Origin: Streptomyces sp. NL15-2K
GTDB taxonomy: Bacteria; Actinomycetota; Actinomycetes; Streptomycetales; Streptomycetaceae
Direction: 5' to 3'
DNA length: 64,000 bases
NCBI RefSeq assembly: GCF_030551255.1
Contig: NZ_CP130630.1
Span: 9,423,001 to 9,487,000 of the forward strand
Positions 16,090-25,211 of the stretch are shown here, piece by piece (the stretch's first letter is position 1; the number at the start of each line of letters is the position of its first letter). Under the pieces are notes generated by a model, which was given only the letters and a program-made list of their open reading frames with translations, was not told the origin of the DNA and searched no databases. Made by a program: the position numbers and the translations under genes.

Positions 16090-18009
16090 ATGGGGACAAC
16101 AGATACGCGAGGGCCGACGCCGGGCAGGAGCGCGGTCGTTCTGGCACTGCGCCGCTACGGCCGTGAACTGCTGCGACTACGACGGCTGGCCCTGCCCGCG
16201 CTGCTGCTGCCGGCCGTGGGCAACATCGGCATCCGCTACGTCGCGCCACTCCTGATCGCCAAACTGGCAGGACAGGCCGCCGACGACGGAGGTCTCACCC
16301 TCAGCTCGGCGCTGCCGTACGTGCTGGGCTTCGGCGTGACACTGCTGCTCGCCGAGGCCGTGTGGCGGGTCGGGCAGCACTGCCTGAACCGCGTGGACGC
16401 CCTCGGCATGGAACACCTGTACGTGAGCGGCATGGACGAACTCCTCGCCAAGGACGCGGCATTCTTCCACGACAACTTCGCAGGCTCCCTGACCAAACGG
16501 GTGCTGAGCTTCGGCAAGCGCTTCGAGGACTTCGTCGACACGGTGACGTACCGGATCGTGGGCAGTCTCGTCCCCCTGGTGTTCGGTGCCGTGGTGCTGT
16601 GGAGCTACGAACCGATGCTCGTCGCCGGCCTTCTTGTGATGATCGTGCTGACCGTGGTGGCCGCGACACCACTGATCCGTCGCCGGCAGAGGCTCGTCAA
16701 CGACCGTGAGGCGGCGATCGCCCGGGTCTCCGGCCACGTTGCCGACAGCCTCGTGAACATGGAGACCATCCGGGCGTTCGCGGCCGAGGAGCGGGAGGCC
16801 GACGAGCACCGCAGCCGTGTCGCGGACTCCCGGCGCCTGACGCTGAGGTCGTGGGACTACGGCAATCTGCGCGTCGACACCCTGATCGCCCCCATGTCCG
16901 TGCTGACCAACGTGCTGGGTCTGTTGGTCGCCATCGCCTTCGGTGGCTCGGGCCAGGGAGTGGAGGAGGTCGTCGTCGCTTTCACCTACTACTCCAACGC
17001 GACCCAGATCATGTTCGAGTTCAACCAGATCTACCGGCGTCTGGAAAGCTCGATGACCGAGGCCGCGCAGTTCACGGAGCTGCTGCTGGATCCGCCCACC
17101 GTGCTCGACCCGCCGGAACCCGAAACGCTCGCCCCGCGGGACACCGGCATCCGCTTCGAGGCGGTGACCTTCGCCCACGCCGGTGCGAAGCCGATCTTCC
17201 GGGGACTCTCCCTGGACGTGCCCGCAGGCGCACGGATCGGTCTGGTCGGCAGGTCCGGCGGCGGCAAGACCACGCTCACCCGGCTCCTGCTGCGGATGTC
17301 GGACATCGACGCCGGTCGCATCCTGATCGGTGGGCAGGACATCAGCCGGCTGCGCCAGACCGACCTGCGCTCACTGATCGCCTACGTCCCGCAGGAACCC
17401 GCCATGTTCCACCGCAGCCTGCGGGACAACATCGCCTTCGCCCGGCCCGGCGCCACCGACGACGAGATCCACGCGGCGGCCGCGGCCGCGCACGTCACGG
17501 AATTCGCCGACCAGCTCCCGGACGGCTTCGCCACCCTGGTGGGGGAGCGGGGAGTCAAACTCTCGGGCGGCCAGCGCCAACGCGTCGCCCTCGCCAGGGC
17601 CATCCTGCGCGACGCGCCGATCCTGCTGCTCGACGAGGCGACCAGCGCGCTGGACTCGGAGAGCGAGCTCCTCGTCCAGGACGCCCTGTGGCGGTTGATG
17701 GACGGACGTACGGCCCTCGTGGTCGCCCACCGTCTGAGCACCGTCGCCGGCATGGACCGTCTCGTCGTCCTCGATCACGGAAGCGTCGTCGAACAGGGCA
17801 GCCACGAGGAGCTGCTCGCGGCGAAGGGTGCCTACGCCAAGCTGTGGCAGCACCAGTCGGGCGGCTTCCTCGGCGAGAGCACCGAGTCGGCCCTCGGACC
17901 CCCGGTCCCAGGAGCCGGTCTCAGCGGACTGCCCGGACCGGCCGACCCGGCGCCGGACGGGGACCACAGGAGGTCGTCGCACGCTCGTACGAGCACCGGG
18001 CCCACATGA
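16090..18009 (+). CDS. ABC exporter half-transporter (membrane + ATPase fusion)
   Basis: This 639-residue protein has a six-helix type I exporter membrane domain (about 40-310) and a C-terminal ATPase. The ATPase has Walker A GRSGGGKTTL, a Q-loop YVPQEPAMF, signature LSGGQRQRVALARA, Walker B ILLLDEATSALD and the H-loop VVAHRLSTVAG. It is likely to work as a homodimer because no partner gene lies next to it. The last 60 residues are Gly/Pro/Ala-rich and unstructured. I chose the ATG at 16090 (GGGAG upstream); an earlier start at 16000 would add 30 residues without family character. Substrate unknown. Confidence 0.88.
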   Translation: MGTTDTRGPTPGRSAVVLALRRYGRELLRLRRLALPALLLPAVGNIGIRYVAPLLIAKLAGQAADDGGLTLSSALPYVLGFGVTLLLAEAVWRVGQHCLNRVDALGMEHLYVSGMDELLAKDAAFFHDNFAGSLTKRVLSFGKRFEDFVDTVTYRIVGSLVPLVFGAVVLWSYEPMLVAGLLVMIVLTVVAATPLIRRRQRLVNDREAAIARVSGHVADSLVNMETIRAFAAEEREADEHRSRVADSRRLTLRSWDYGNLRVDTLIAPMSVLTNVLGLLVAIAFGGSGQGVEEVVVAFTYYSNATQIMFEFNQIYRRLESSMTEAAQFTELLLDPPTVLDPPEPETLAPRDTGIRFEAVTFAHAGAKPIFRGLSLDVPAGARIGLVGRSGGGKTTLTRLLLRMSDIDAGRILIGGQDISRLRQTDLRSLIAYVPQEPAMFHRSLRDNIAFARPGATDDEIHAAAAAAHVTEFADQLPDGFATLVGERGVKLSGGQRQRVALARAILRDAPILLLDEATSALDSESELLVQDALWRLMDGRTALVVAHRLSTVAGMDRLVVLDHGSVVEQGSHEELLAAKGAYAKLWQHQSGGFLGESTESALGPPVPGAGLSGLPGPADPAPDGDHRRSSHARTSTGPT

Positions 18010-18334
18010 CCGAGTCGGTTCCCCGGACATCCTCGACCGCAGGCGGCGTCACGCTGATACGTCCCTCGTGCGCGGCCCACCGTCAGACGGGCCAAGGCGT
18101 AGGCGCAGGCGAGCATGACAGCGTCCAGGGCGAGCGATCCCAGGGCCGTGGTGAGGGATGGTGAGGGCCACCAGGGACGGTCGGCCGGGCGGCGTGCGAG
18201 GCGTCAGCCGTAGAGGAGAGCGATCGCGACAGGCCATGGGCCGCAGCAGCACCCCCGGCAGACGGTGACCGTGCACGGCGCCGCCCCCGCGGACGGGGCG
18301 GAGGCGGCAGTGGCGGTACGGCGGGAGCGCTTGC
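18010..18334. other. Intergenic region, no gene supported
   Basis: This gap lies between the convergent ABC exporter and metal ATPase genes. A short hydrophobic frame on the minus strand (around AVMLACAYALARLTVGRAR) hints at a decayed membrane protein, but it is not enough to call a gene. Confidence 0.5.
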
Positions 18335-20305
18335 TCACGCGGTGTCCTTCCCGGGGTTGGTCCAGGCGGCCTCGCGCAGCAGGCGCAGGCCGTTGAGGCC
18401 GACGATGACGGTGGAACCCTCGTGGCCGGCGACGCCGAGCGGCAGCGGCAGCGTACCGATCAGGTCCCAGGCGACCAGTACGGCGATGAACGCCCCGGCG
18501 ATGACGAGGTTCTGGATCACCAGGCGCCGGGCGGTGCGGGACAGCCGTACGACGGTGGGGATGGTGGCTAGTTCGTCGCGCACCACGACGGCGTCGGCGG
18601 TCTCCAGGGCGAGGTCGGAACCGGCCTTGCCCATGGCGATGCCGGTGTGCGCGGCGGCCAGGGCCGGGGCGTCGTTCACGCCGTCACCGACGACCAGAAC
18701 CTTGCGGCCTTCCCGCTCCCACGCGCGGACGGCGGCCACCTTGTCCTCGGGCAGCAGCCCGGCGCGGACGTCGGTGATGCCGACCTCGGCGGCCAGCTGC
18801 TGCGCGGCGCGTTCGTTGTCGCCGGTCAGCAGGGTCGGGGCGCGGCCGGTCAGGGCGGTGAGCGCGGCGATGGTGGCGGCGGCGTCGGGCCGCAGCCGGT
18901 CGGTGAGGCCCAGCACCCCGGCCGGTTCCCCGTCGACGAGGACCACCACCGTGGTGCGCCCGGCGTCCTCCAGCCCGTGGACGACGGCGTGGACCCGGCC
19001 TGTGCCGGTGGTCAGGAGCCGGTCCGGGGAGCCGACCTGGACGGTGCGGCTCTCGACGGTGGCGGTGACGCCCTGTCCTGGCGTGGAGGTGAAGCCGTCC
19101 GCGTCGGCGAGCGCGAGCCGGCGTTCGCGGGCGGCGTCGACGACGGCTCGGGCCAGCGGGTGCTCGCTGGGGTGTTCGGCGGCGGCCGCCAGGGCCAGCA
19201 GCGCGTCCTCGGTCAGGCCGCTGCCGGTCAGCGGGCGGATGTCGGTGACACGTGGGGTGCCCTCGGTGAGGGTGCCGGTCTTGTCCAGGGCGACGGTGCC
19301 GATCTGACCGAGGCGTTCCATGGCGACGGCGGACTTGGCGAGCACGCCGTGGCGGCCGGCGTTGGCGATGGCCGACAGCAGCGGCGGCATCGTGGACAGC
19401 ACCACGGCGCACGGCGACGCCACGATCATGAAGGTCATCGCGCGCAGCAGCGCCGACTGCAGGTCGTCGCCGAAGAGCAGCGGGACGGCGAAGACCGCCA
19501 CGGTGGCGGTGACCATGCCCACCGAGTAGCGCTGCTCGATCTTCTCGATGAACAGCTGAGTCGGCGCCTTGGTCTCGGAGGCTTCCTCGACCATCTTCAC
19601 GATCCGGGCGATCACCGAGTCCGACGGTTCCCGCTCCACGCGCACCTGCAGGGCGCCGGTGCCGTTGACCGTGCCCGCGAACACCTCGTCGCCCGCCTCC
19701 TTCGTCACCGGCAGCGGCTCGCCCGTGATGGTGGCCTGGTCCACCTCGCTCGCGCCGGCCACGACCCGGCCGTCCGCGCCGACCCGCTCACCGGGCCGGA
19801 CCAGGATCGTCTCCCCGACCGCCAGCTGTTCGGCCGGCACGCTCTCCTCGCTGCCGTCGGGCAGCAGCCGGGTCGCGGTGGACGGTGCGAGGTCGAGCAG
19901 GCCGCGCACCGAGTCCGCGGTCCGGGCGGTCGCCACCGCCTCCAGGGCGCCGGAGGTGGCGAAGATGACGATCAGCAGCGCGCCGTCCAGGACCTGGCCG
20001 ATGGCGGCGGCACCGAGCGCGGCGACCACCATCAGCAGGTCCACGTCCAGGGTCTTGTCCTTCAGGGCCTTCAGGCCCTCCCAGCCCGGCTCCCAGCCGC
20101 CGGTGACGTAGACGGCCGCATAAAGCGGCCCCCACAGCCACACCGGGGCGCCGAGCAGGTGCAGCGGGAGGGCGATCAGGAACAGGACCAGGGCCGTCAG
20201 CGCCCAGCGGGCCTCGGACAGCGCCAGGATCCGGGTGCGCCTGCGCGGTGGGGAAGCGGCGGCGCGGTGCACCGGCGGCGCGGGGGCGGTCAGCGTGGAA
20301 GTCAT
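18335..20305 (-). CDS. P1B-4 type heavy-metal efflux ATPase
   Basis: This metal-translocating P-type ATPase has about 656 residues. Transmembrane metal motif SPC (MIVASPCAVVLS) plus HEGST in the last membrane segment (AGHEGSTVIVGLNGLRLL) place it in the P1B-4 group, which exports Co, Zn, Cd or Fe(II). Phosphorylation site DKTGTLTEG, actuator TGE (ATITGEPLPV), HP motif (SEHPLARAVV) and GDGVND hinge are all intact. There is no N-terminal metal-binding domain, as usual for the group. The start is ATG 20305 or the adjoining GTG 20308. It is divergent from an ArsR-type repressor that probably controls it. Confidence 0.95.
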   Translation of the reverse strand: MTSTLTAPAPPVHRAAASPPRRRTRILALSEARWALTALVLFLIALPLHLLGAPVWLWGPLYAAVYVTGGWEPGWEGLKALKDKTLDVDLLMVVAALGAAAIGQVLDGALLIVIFATSGALEAVATARTADSVRGLLDLAPSTATRLLPDGSEESVPAEQLAVGETILVRPGERVGADGRVVAGASEVDQATITGEPLPVTKEAGDEVFAGTVNGTGALQVRVEREPSDSVIARIVKMVEEASETKAPTQLFIEKIEQRYSVGMVTATVAVFAVPLLFGDDLQSALLRAMTFMIVASPCAVVLSTMPPLLSAIANAGRHGVLAKSAVAMERLGQIGTVALDKTGTLTEGTPRVTDIRPLTGSGLTEDALLALAAAAEHPSEHPLARAVVDAARERRLALADADGFTSTPGQGVTATVESRTVQVGSPDRLLTTGTGRVHAVVHGLEDAGRTTVVVLVDGEPAGVLGLTDRLRPDAAATIAALTALTGRAPTLLTGDNERAAQQLAAEVGITDVRAGLLPEDKVAAVRAWEREGRKVLVVGDGVNDAPALAAAHTGIAMGKAGSDLALETADAVVVRDELATIPTVVRLSRTARRLVIQNLVIAGAFIAVLVAWDLIGTLPLPLGVAGHEGSTVIVGLNGLRLLREAAWTNPGKDTA

Positions 20306-20360
20306 CACAAGCTTTCAACGGGGGACGTGCTTTCCGACCCATCCACCGTACAGGAACAAC

Positions 20361-20374
20361 TGAACAGCTATTCA
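20361..20374. promoter_or_regulatory. SmtB/ArsR-type operator
   Basis: TGAACAGCTATTCA is a 14-bp near-palindrome between the divergent ATPase and repressor genes. It differs by one base from the core of the cyanobacterial SmtB operator half (TGAACAGTTATTCA, from memory). It lies 56 bp from the ATPase start and overlaps an alternative ATG of the repressor, which favours the later repressor start. Confidence 0.78.
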
Positions 20375-20400
20375 TGCGTTCACTCCCGTACGATGAGCTC

Positions 20401-20793
20401 ATGGGCCACGGACAGAAACCCGCCGCGAGCGACTACGCCACTCCGCGCACCCGGCTGACGCCGGCGAACGCGCCGAAGGTGGCCGAGACCCTCCAGGCCC
20501 TCGCCACCCCCTCCCGGCTGCTGATCCTGGCCCGGCTGCGGGAAGGCTCCTGCCCGGCCACCGAACTCGCCGACGCCGTCGGCATGGAACAGTCCGCCTG
20601 CTCCCACCAGCTACGCGTGCTGCGCAACCTCGGCCTGGTCACCGGCACCCGCCAAGGCCGTTCCGTCGTCTACGCGTTGCACGACAACCACGTCGCCGGA
20701 CTGCTGGACCAGGCCCTGTATCACATCGAGCACTTGCACCTGGGCATCACCGACACCCCTGCCGAAGAACCCGAGCCGGTCGCGATCGCCTGA
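20401..20793 (+). CDS. SmtB/CzrA-like ArsR family metal-sensing repressor
   Basis: This 130-residue winged-helix repressor should release DNA when it binds a metal. The recognition helix region reads QSACSHQLRVLRNLGLV. The last helix contains D95-x-H97-x10-H108-x-x-H111, the alpha-5 metal site of SmtB, CzrA and NmtR type sensors for Zn, Co or Ni. It is divergent from a P1B-4 ATPase, with a matching operator between them. ATG 20401 was preferred over ATG 20374 because the latter sits inside the operator. Confidence 0.92.
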   Translation: MGHGQKPAASDYATPRTRLTPANAPKVAETLQALATPSRLLILARLREGSCPATELADAVGMEQSACSHQLRVLRNLGLVTGTRQGRSVVYALHDNHVAGLLDQALYHIEHLHLGITDTPAEEPEPVAIA

Positions 20794-20818
20794 CGGCCCG
20801 CTGCGGGGGCGGGGGACC

Positions 20819-21001
20819 GTGGCGGGCCCGACGCCGGCCGCGTGGGACGCTCTCCGGGCCGCCGTGTCCGCGCGCGATCTCGTCGACGTGGACTGTGGCG
20901 GGCTGACCTTCTGCCACTGCTCCGGCCTGACCGCGCTCCTGGCCGCCGCCCGCGCGGCCGAGGCCGGCGGAAGCGCGCTGCGACTGCGTGCGGTCCGGTA
21001 A
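20819..21001 (+). pseudogene. STAS-domain (anti-anti-sigma) gene fragment
   Basis: The 60-residue frame contains LVDVDCGGLTFCHCSGLTAL, the strand-helix around the phosphorylatable Ser of STAS anti-sigma antagonists. The N-terminal half of the domain is absent and no ribosome site is evident, so it is treated as a remnant. It sits immediately left of the first copy of the 107-bp repeat. Confidence 0.65.
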
Positions 21002-21023
21002 ATGACTTGGGGGGCCTTGGAAC

Positions 21024-21130
21024 ATGCTGAGAGAGGTCACCGCAACCCGCTACATCGCACCCCTGCGCTCCGGCGGCTCCGTCCCCGGAATCGTCGAGGC
21101 CGACGACCTGGGCACGTACGTCGTGAAGTT
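21024..21130 (+). repeat. 107-bp direct repeat, left copy (putative att junction, truncated hipA 5' end)
   Basis: This segment matches 35120-35226 over 107 bp without gaps and with three mismatches, at positions 6, 16 and 42; the last 65 bp are identical. It encodes the first 36 residues of the HipA-like kinase and then runs into unrelated sequence and a stop within three codons. Similarity stops exactly after GTGAAGTT in both copies. A restored intact gene at one end and a truncated 5' copy at the other is what site-specific integration into the start of a gene leaves behind. Confidence 0.8.
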
Positions 21131-21249
21131 GTCCACGTGATGGCGTGCACCTGCGGTGATGCGGCTGAACCCGTGGCTGACCTGGACTGATGAGTCTTTC
21201 TGTGTCTTTCACGGGCGTGCTGTCTTATGCGGTCGATCCTCCCCACGCG

Positions 21250-21298
21250 CTCCCCAGCGGTGCGGATACTCCCCAGATTCTCCCCAGATTCTCCCCAG
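21250..21298. repeat. Four short CTCCCCAG repeats near the left junction
   Basis: CTCCCCAG occurs at 21250, 21269, 21280 and 21291; the last three are spaced 11 bp, about one helical turn. An inverted copy is at 34981-34988 and a related ATTCTCCCC at 35024, near the right junction. Such short iterons flanking an attachment core resemble arm-type integrase or excisionase sites. Confidence 0.55.
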
Positions 21299-21421
21299 GG
21301 AGGGCCGCTGGCGCGTGCAGTGGCGAGTGGAAAACCCTCGTTGCCGTAGGCACGCGGAGTGGCTGTCGGGTGGATCGCTTGGTCGGCCCATCCGCCCAAG
21401 GCACTCCGCTCTGGGCCGCGG

Positions 21422-22020
21422 TCAAGCGCCTGCGACGCCGCCGGGCCCCGTCCGGACGGGGCGCTCGTCGGCATTTGTCACGCGGCTGAGGCCGCGTGGG
21501 GGACCGTCGGTTGGAATGTTTTGCGGGCCTCTGTCCTGTTCGTCCGTGAGCGGGGTGAAGGTGACGTCCAGACGGGTGAGCCCGCGGAAGTTGAGGCTGC
21601 GCTGCCACTGTGCCGCGTTGCCGTCGAGGCGCAGGCCGGGGAGCCGGGTGAGGAGTGCTTCCAGTGCGATCGTGCCTTCCAGCCGGGCCAGCGCCGCGCC
21701 GAGGCAGAAGTGCGGTCCGTGCCCGAACGCCATGTGCCGTCCGCCGGGCCGCTCGAAGTCCAGTACATGGGGATCGGGAAACACCGCCGGATCCCGGTTG
21801 GCGGCACCGCACACCAGGAGCACCGTCTGCCCTTCCAGGACGTTGCGGCCCGCCAGGTCCAGGTCCCGCCGCGCCTGGCGCAGCATCAGCTGTACCGGGC
21901 CGTCGTAGCGCAGGAGCTCCTCGACTGCGGCAGGCATCAGATCGGGCCGGCGGCGCAGCTGGTCAGCCGCGTGCGGGTGGCGGAGCAGGGCGAGTGTGGC
22001 GTTGCGCACTGCCTCCTGGC
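21422..22020 (-). pseudogene. Cytochrome P450 C-terminal half
   Basis: The translation carries the K-helix ExxR (AAVEELLRYDGPVQ), the meander PHVLDFERPGGRHMAFGHG and the haem-binding FGHGPHFCLGAALARLE. The N-terminal half, including most of the I-helix, is missing. Upstream of about 22020 the frame has no P450 similarity. This is a truncated gene that could not make an active enzyme. Confidence 0.88.
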
Positions 22021-22139
22021 CCCTTACCCGGCGTTGCTTGTCGATGTCGCCGCTGCGGAGTCGACATGGGTGCCGAGCTCTGTTGTCGACCGGACGTGAA
22101 CTTTCGTCGATCGGCTGAGTGCATTCAGGATCTGTTGCG

Positions 22140-22650
22140 CGGTTCTTGCATGCGTCCCCCACGGTGTCCTCGTGCCCTGGTCGGCCGAGAACGGTATTTC
22201 GGTGCCCCCGCGCAGCCGCCCAGGCTGGTATGCCTTCGCGACCGAGTACGCGAGGGCACACTGGCCCGGCCGTGCAGCGAAGACCCGGGACGAGGTCAGC
22301 GACGCACTGACAGCGATCACCCTGGCGACGTGCTGGGACATGCCGGGTCGGCCGAAGGCGGAGCTGCTGCGTCGTGCCCTGCGGCGCTGGGCGCGCAAGG
22401 TGCTGGTGCACGCGCTCCACTACGCCGTGGAACGGCGCCAGTTGGGCAGTCATCCGTCGGTCTCGGTGGATCCGCGGGTGGTGGCCAACCCGTATCAGGC
22501 GCGGGAGTTGCTGAGCGCTGTCTCCTATGTGGGTGGCTACCGCAGGGCCCGCGGGCTTCGGCTGGTCGGGTTCTTCGCGGGCATGTACTACGCGGGGCTG
22601 CGCTCGGAGGAGGCGGTCGCGGCGGCGCTGCCGGACTGCCGTCCGCCCAG
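22140..22650 (+). pseudogene. Tyrosine recombinase (integrase) remnant with internal deletion
   Basis: The frame reads GWYAFATEYARAHWPGRAAK, then ALTAITLAT, RRALRRWA and VLVHALHYAVERRQL, then a stretch with the first catalytic Arg (GMYYAGLRSEEAV). Compared with remembered Streptomyces integrases of this type, about 60 residues are missing between RRALRRWA and VLVHALHYAV, and everything after the Arg I box is lost. It differs from the integrase C-terminus at 34735-35040. Confidence 0.65.
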
Positions 22651-22679
22651 ATCCGGTGGGGCGGTTGATCGTGCACCGC

Positions 22680-22960
22680 ACGCTTGCGGAGTCCCCGGCC
22701 AGCTGCGGTACGGGCCGCGCACCGTGCTCGGCCGAAGGCGAGATCGTCCACTTCCATTCCGACCGGGACGTCGACCTGCACCTCACCGGCAGGGCTATAC
22801 GGCGCCTCGAAACCGACCTCGTGACCTCGCCCGCGGTCCGTCTCGTGCCGGGCTCGGACTGGGTGACCCTGCGCCTGCGCACCGACCGGGATATCGACCT
22901 GCTCATGACCTTGCCGGATGTGCCCGCCACCGGGGTGCGCATGAGCGGGACTCGGGTTCT
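22680..22960 (+). pseudogene. Luciferase-family (DUF5519-like) C-terminal fragment
   Basis: The frame contains EIVHFHSDRDVDLHLTGRAI followed by RLVPGSDWVTLRLRTDRDID, a pattern I associate with small Streptomyces 'luciferase family' proteins of unknown function. It follows the integrase remnant directly, with no start of its own. The family assignment is from memory and moderate. Confidence 0.5.
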
Positions 22961-23042
22961 TCGGGGCCGGTTCGGTGGTGACATGACTGCTCGCTTGTGC
23001 TGGACGGCCGTTCGGATCGGATCGCAGCCAAGCGCGGCGGCG

Positions 23043-23735
23043 TCAGCCCCGCCGCCCGTTCGCCTGTCCGGCCTTCACGTCGGCCGCGTACCGGTCCACG
23101 TACTCCTGGCCAGACAGCCGGAAGATCGCGTGCGTGATCTCGTCCGTGACGGCCCGCAGCACCGTCTTCTGGTGCGCCATCCCCGCAAAGCGCGAGAAGT
23201 CCAGCGGTTCCCCGAAACGGATCGTGACCGGCTGGCGTCTCGGCAGGAGGCGTCCCGGAGGCCAGATCTGGAATGTCCCCACCATCGCGCACGGGATAAT
23301 CGGAGTCTGCGCGGTCAGCGCCAGCACCGCCACCCCGACCTTGCCCTTGTACAGCCGACCGTCGGGGGAACGCGTGCCCTCCGGATAGATCGCCAGCAGT
23401 TCTCCCTTCGCCAGTACCCCCAGCCCCTTTCGGAGCGCCGCCTGCCCTGCGGCCCTGCCTGACCTGTCCACCGGAATCTGCCCGGCACCGCGGAGAACGA
23501 GCGCGGTCAGTCGGCCCCTGAGGCCCGGCGCCGTGAAGTACTCCGCCTTGGCCAGGAAGGTGATGCGCCGTTTCAGGACCGCGGGCATGAGGAGGGGGTC
23601 CGCGAAGGACAGGTGATTCCCGGCGACGATCGCCGCGCCCTCCGCCGGAACATGCTCGAGCCCCTCGACCCGCGGCCGGAACAGCAGCCGCAGCAGCGGC
23701 CCCAGAAGGACGTATTTGAGCATGTCATAGAACAC
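23043..23735 (-). CDS. plsC: 1-acyl-sn-glycerol-3-phosphate acyltransferase (PlsC family)
   Basis: This 230-residue membrane-associated acyltransferase adds the second acyl chain in phosphatidic acid synthesis, or acylates a related lipid. It has the catalytic NHLSFADPL (an HxxxxD motif) near residue 37, the YPEGTRSPDGRLYKGKVG block and the later VGTFQIWPPG segment. The GTG at 23735 (coding V-F-Y-D-M-L) has GGGGAG upstream. The longer open frame before it shows no family similarity. Several plsC paralogues are usual in Streptomyces, so the symbol names the family only. Confidence 0.9.
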   Translation of the reverse strand: MFYDMLKYVLLGPLLRLLFRPRVEGLEHVPAEGAAIVAGNHLSFADPLLMPAVLKRRITFLAKAEYFTAPGLRGRLTALVLRGAGQIPVDRSGRAAGQAALRKGLGVLAKGELLAIYPEGTRSPDGRLYKGKVGVAVLALTAQTPIIPCAMVGTFQIWPPGRLLPRRQPVTIRFGEPLDFSRFAGMAHQKTVLRAVTDEITHAIFRLSGQEYVDRYAADVKAGQANGRRG

Positions 23736-24230
23736 GGCGTCTCCCCGCTGCCGAATCGGCCCCCCGGTACGTCTGGGTCGGTTTGACAGGTCAGGTCCTC
23801 CCACCCCGGACCCGGTGGGTGCACTCGGCAAGCCGTCTGGCGGGCCGGGCGATCGAAGGCGCAGCGGTTGAATCCGGGGCGCGGCCAGGCGCCCGCGCCC
23901 CGCCATCCAGCCTGCCTCGCCCGCACCCGTCACCCGGATCGCCGTCCCCGGCGTCTTCACCGGCTACCTCGTGCAGCCGGCCGACCACAGCAAGGCACGG
24001 ACCGCGGGACGAGCCCTCCATGCAACGGCTGGCGATGAGCCGGCGACGGTGGCGTCGAGGGCGACCTGTCCGGCACCACCGCGATCACTCCACCGAGGTC
24101 AGTGGCGCTCGTTGCACCTTGATGGCGCACCGTTCCAACTGGGATGCAACTCAACTTGTCACGAATAGAGGGATTTATCCATATCGTTCATAGTGATCGG
24201 AGAGGAGCTGACGCGAGAATCGAGAGTCCT
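23736..24230. other. Intergenic region with partial duplication of pstS sequence
   Basis: No gene is supported. A 39-bp segment at 24040-24078 repeats 24331-24369 inside pstS with one mismatch. The region should hold the pstS promoter. One GTTCATAG-like element at 24187 resembles half a PHO box, but I could not find the tandem 11-bp repeats required for PhoP binding. Confidence 0.55.
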
Positions 24231-25211
24231 TTGAACGTGCAGACTTCGTTGTGGAGATCCGCTGCTCCTGTGGCCTTGGTGACTGCTGTACTGCTGACTG
24301 CGAGTGCGTGCGGTGGTGCCGCCAGCGGCGCCGGCGACGGTGGCGTCGAGGGCGGCCTGTCCGGCACCATCAGGGTGGACGGTTCCAGCACGGTGGCTCC
24401 CCTGTCCACGGCTGCGGCCCAGCTGTTCCAAGGGGAGAACCCCGGTGTCAGGGTCACCGTGGGCACGTCCGGCACCGGAGGCGGCTTCGAGAAGTTCTGC
24501 GCGGGCGAGACAGACATCTCGGACGCCTCGCGCCCGATCGACGACGACGAGAAGGCGGCCTGCGAGAAGGACGGCATCGCGTACGAGGAGCTCCAGGTCG
24601 CCAACGACGGGCTGTCGGTCGTGGTGAACAAGGACAACGACTTCGCCGAGTGCCTGACCGTCGATCAGCTGAGGAAGATCTGGGAGCCCGGGTCGAAGGT
24701 CAACAACTGGAACCAGGTCGACCCCAGCTTCCCGGACGAGGAACTCGAGCTCTTCGGCCCGGGCACCGACTCGGGCACGTTCGACTACTTCACCGAGGCC
24801 GTCAACGGTGAGGAGGGGGCCTCCCGTACGGACTACTCGCCGAGCGAGGACGACAACGTCACCGTGCAGGGCGTGTCCGGCTCCAAGGGCGGAATGGGCT
24901 ACTTCGGCCTGTCGTATTTCGAGGAGAACAGGGGCGAGCTGAAGGTCCTGAAGATCGATGGCGGTGACGGCTGCGTCGAGCCGACCGCCAGGACCGTGCA
25001 GGACGGCAGCTACAAGCCGCTGTCACGGCCGCTGTTCATCTACCCGAAGGCGTCCTCGCTGGACAAGCCGGAGGTCGAGGCGTTCGTCGAGTTCTATGTG
25101 GAGAACAGCGCCGAGATCGCTGAGAAGGCCCAGTTCGTGCCGCTGAACGACCAGCAGCAGGCCGAGCTGGACAAGGACCTGGAGAGGCTGCGGGAGCAGC
25201 ACAGCTCATGA
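24231..25211 (+). CDS. pstS: Phosphate-binding lipoprotein PstS
   Basis: PstS captures phosphate outside the cell and delivers it to the PstCA channel. The predicted protein of 326 residues starts with a lipoprotein signal ([14 protein letters not shown], Cys about 26). It has the phosphate-binding motifs [35 protein letters not shown] and [12 protein letters not shown]. The start is uncertain: TTG 24231 (GAGAG upstream) or GTG 24237 both give a proper signal peptide, whereas the longer frame from 24144 does not. It begins the pstSCAB operon; its stop overlaps the pstC ATG. Confidence 0.93.
   Translation: MNVQTSLWRSAAPVALVTAVLLTASACGGAASGAGDGGVEGGLSGTIRVDGSSTVAPLSTAAAQLFQGENPGVRVTVGTSGTGGGFEKFCAGETDISDASRPIDDDEKAACEKDGIAYEELQVANDGLSVVVNKDNDFAECLTVDQLRKIWEPGSKVNNWNQVDPSFPDEELELFGPGTDSGTFDYFTEAVNGEEGASRTDYSPSEDDNVTVQGVSGSKGGMGYFGLSYFEENRGELKVLKIDGGDGCVEPTARTVQDGSYKPLSRPLFIYPKASSLDKPEVEAFVEFYVENSAEIAEKAQFVPLNDQQQAELDKDLERLREQHSS

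Noticed and set aside
21236..21300. CRISPR-like short repeats
   Set aside because: The CTCCCCAG units are 8 bp with 3-bp spacers, far too short for a CRISPR array, and no cas genes are present.
24144..24230. PHO box upstream of pstS
   Set aside because: Only one GTTCATAG-like half is present; the tandem 11-bp direct repeats needed for PhoP binding were not found.
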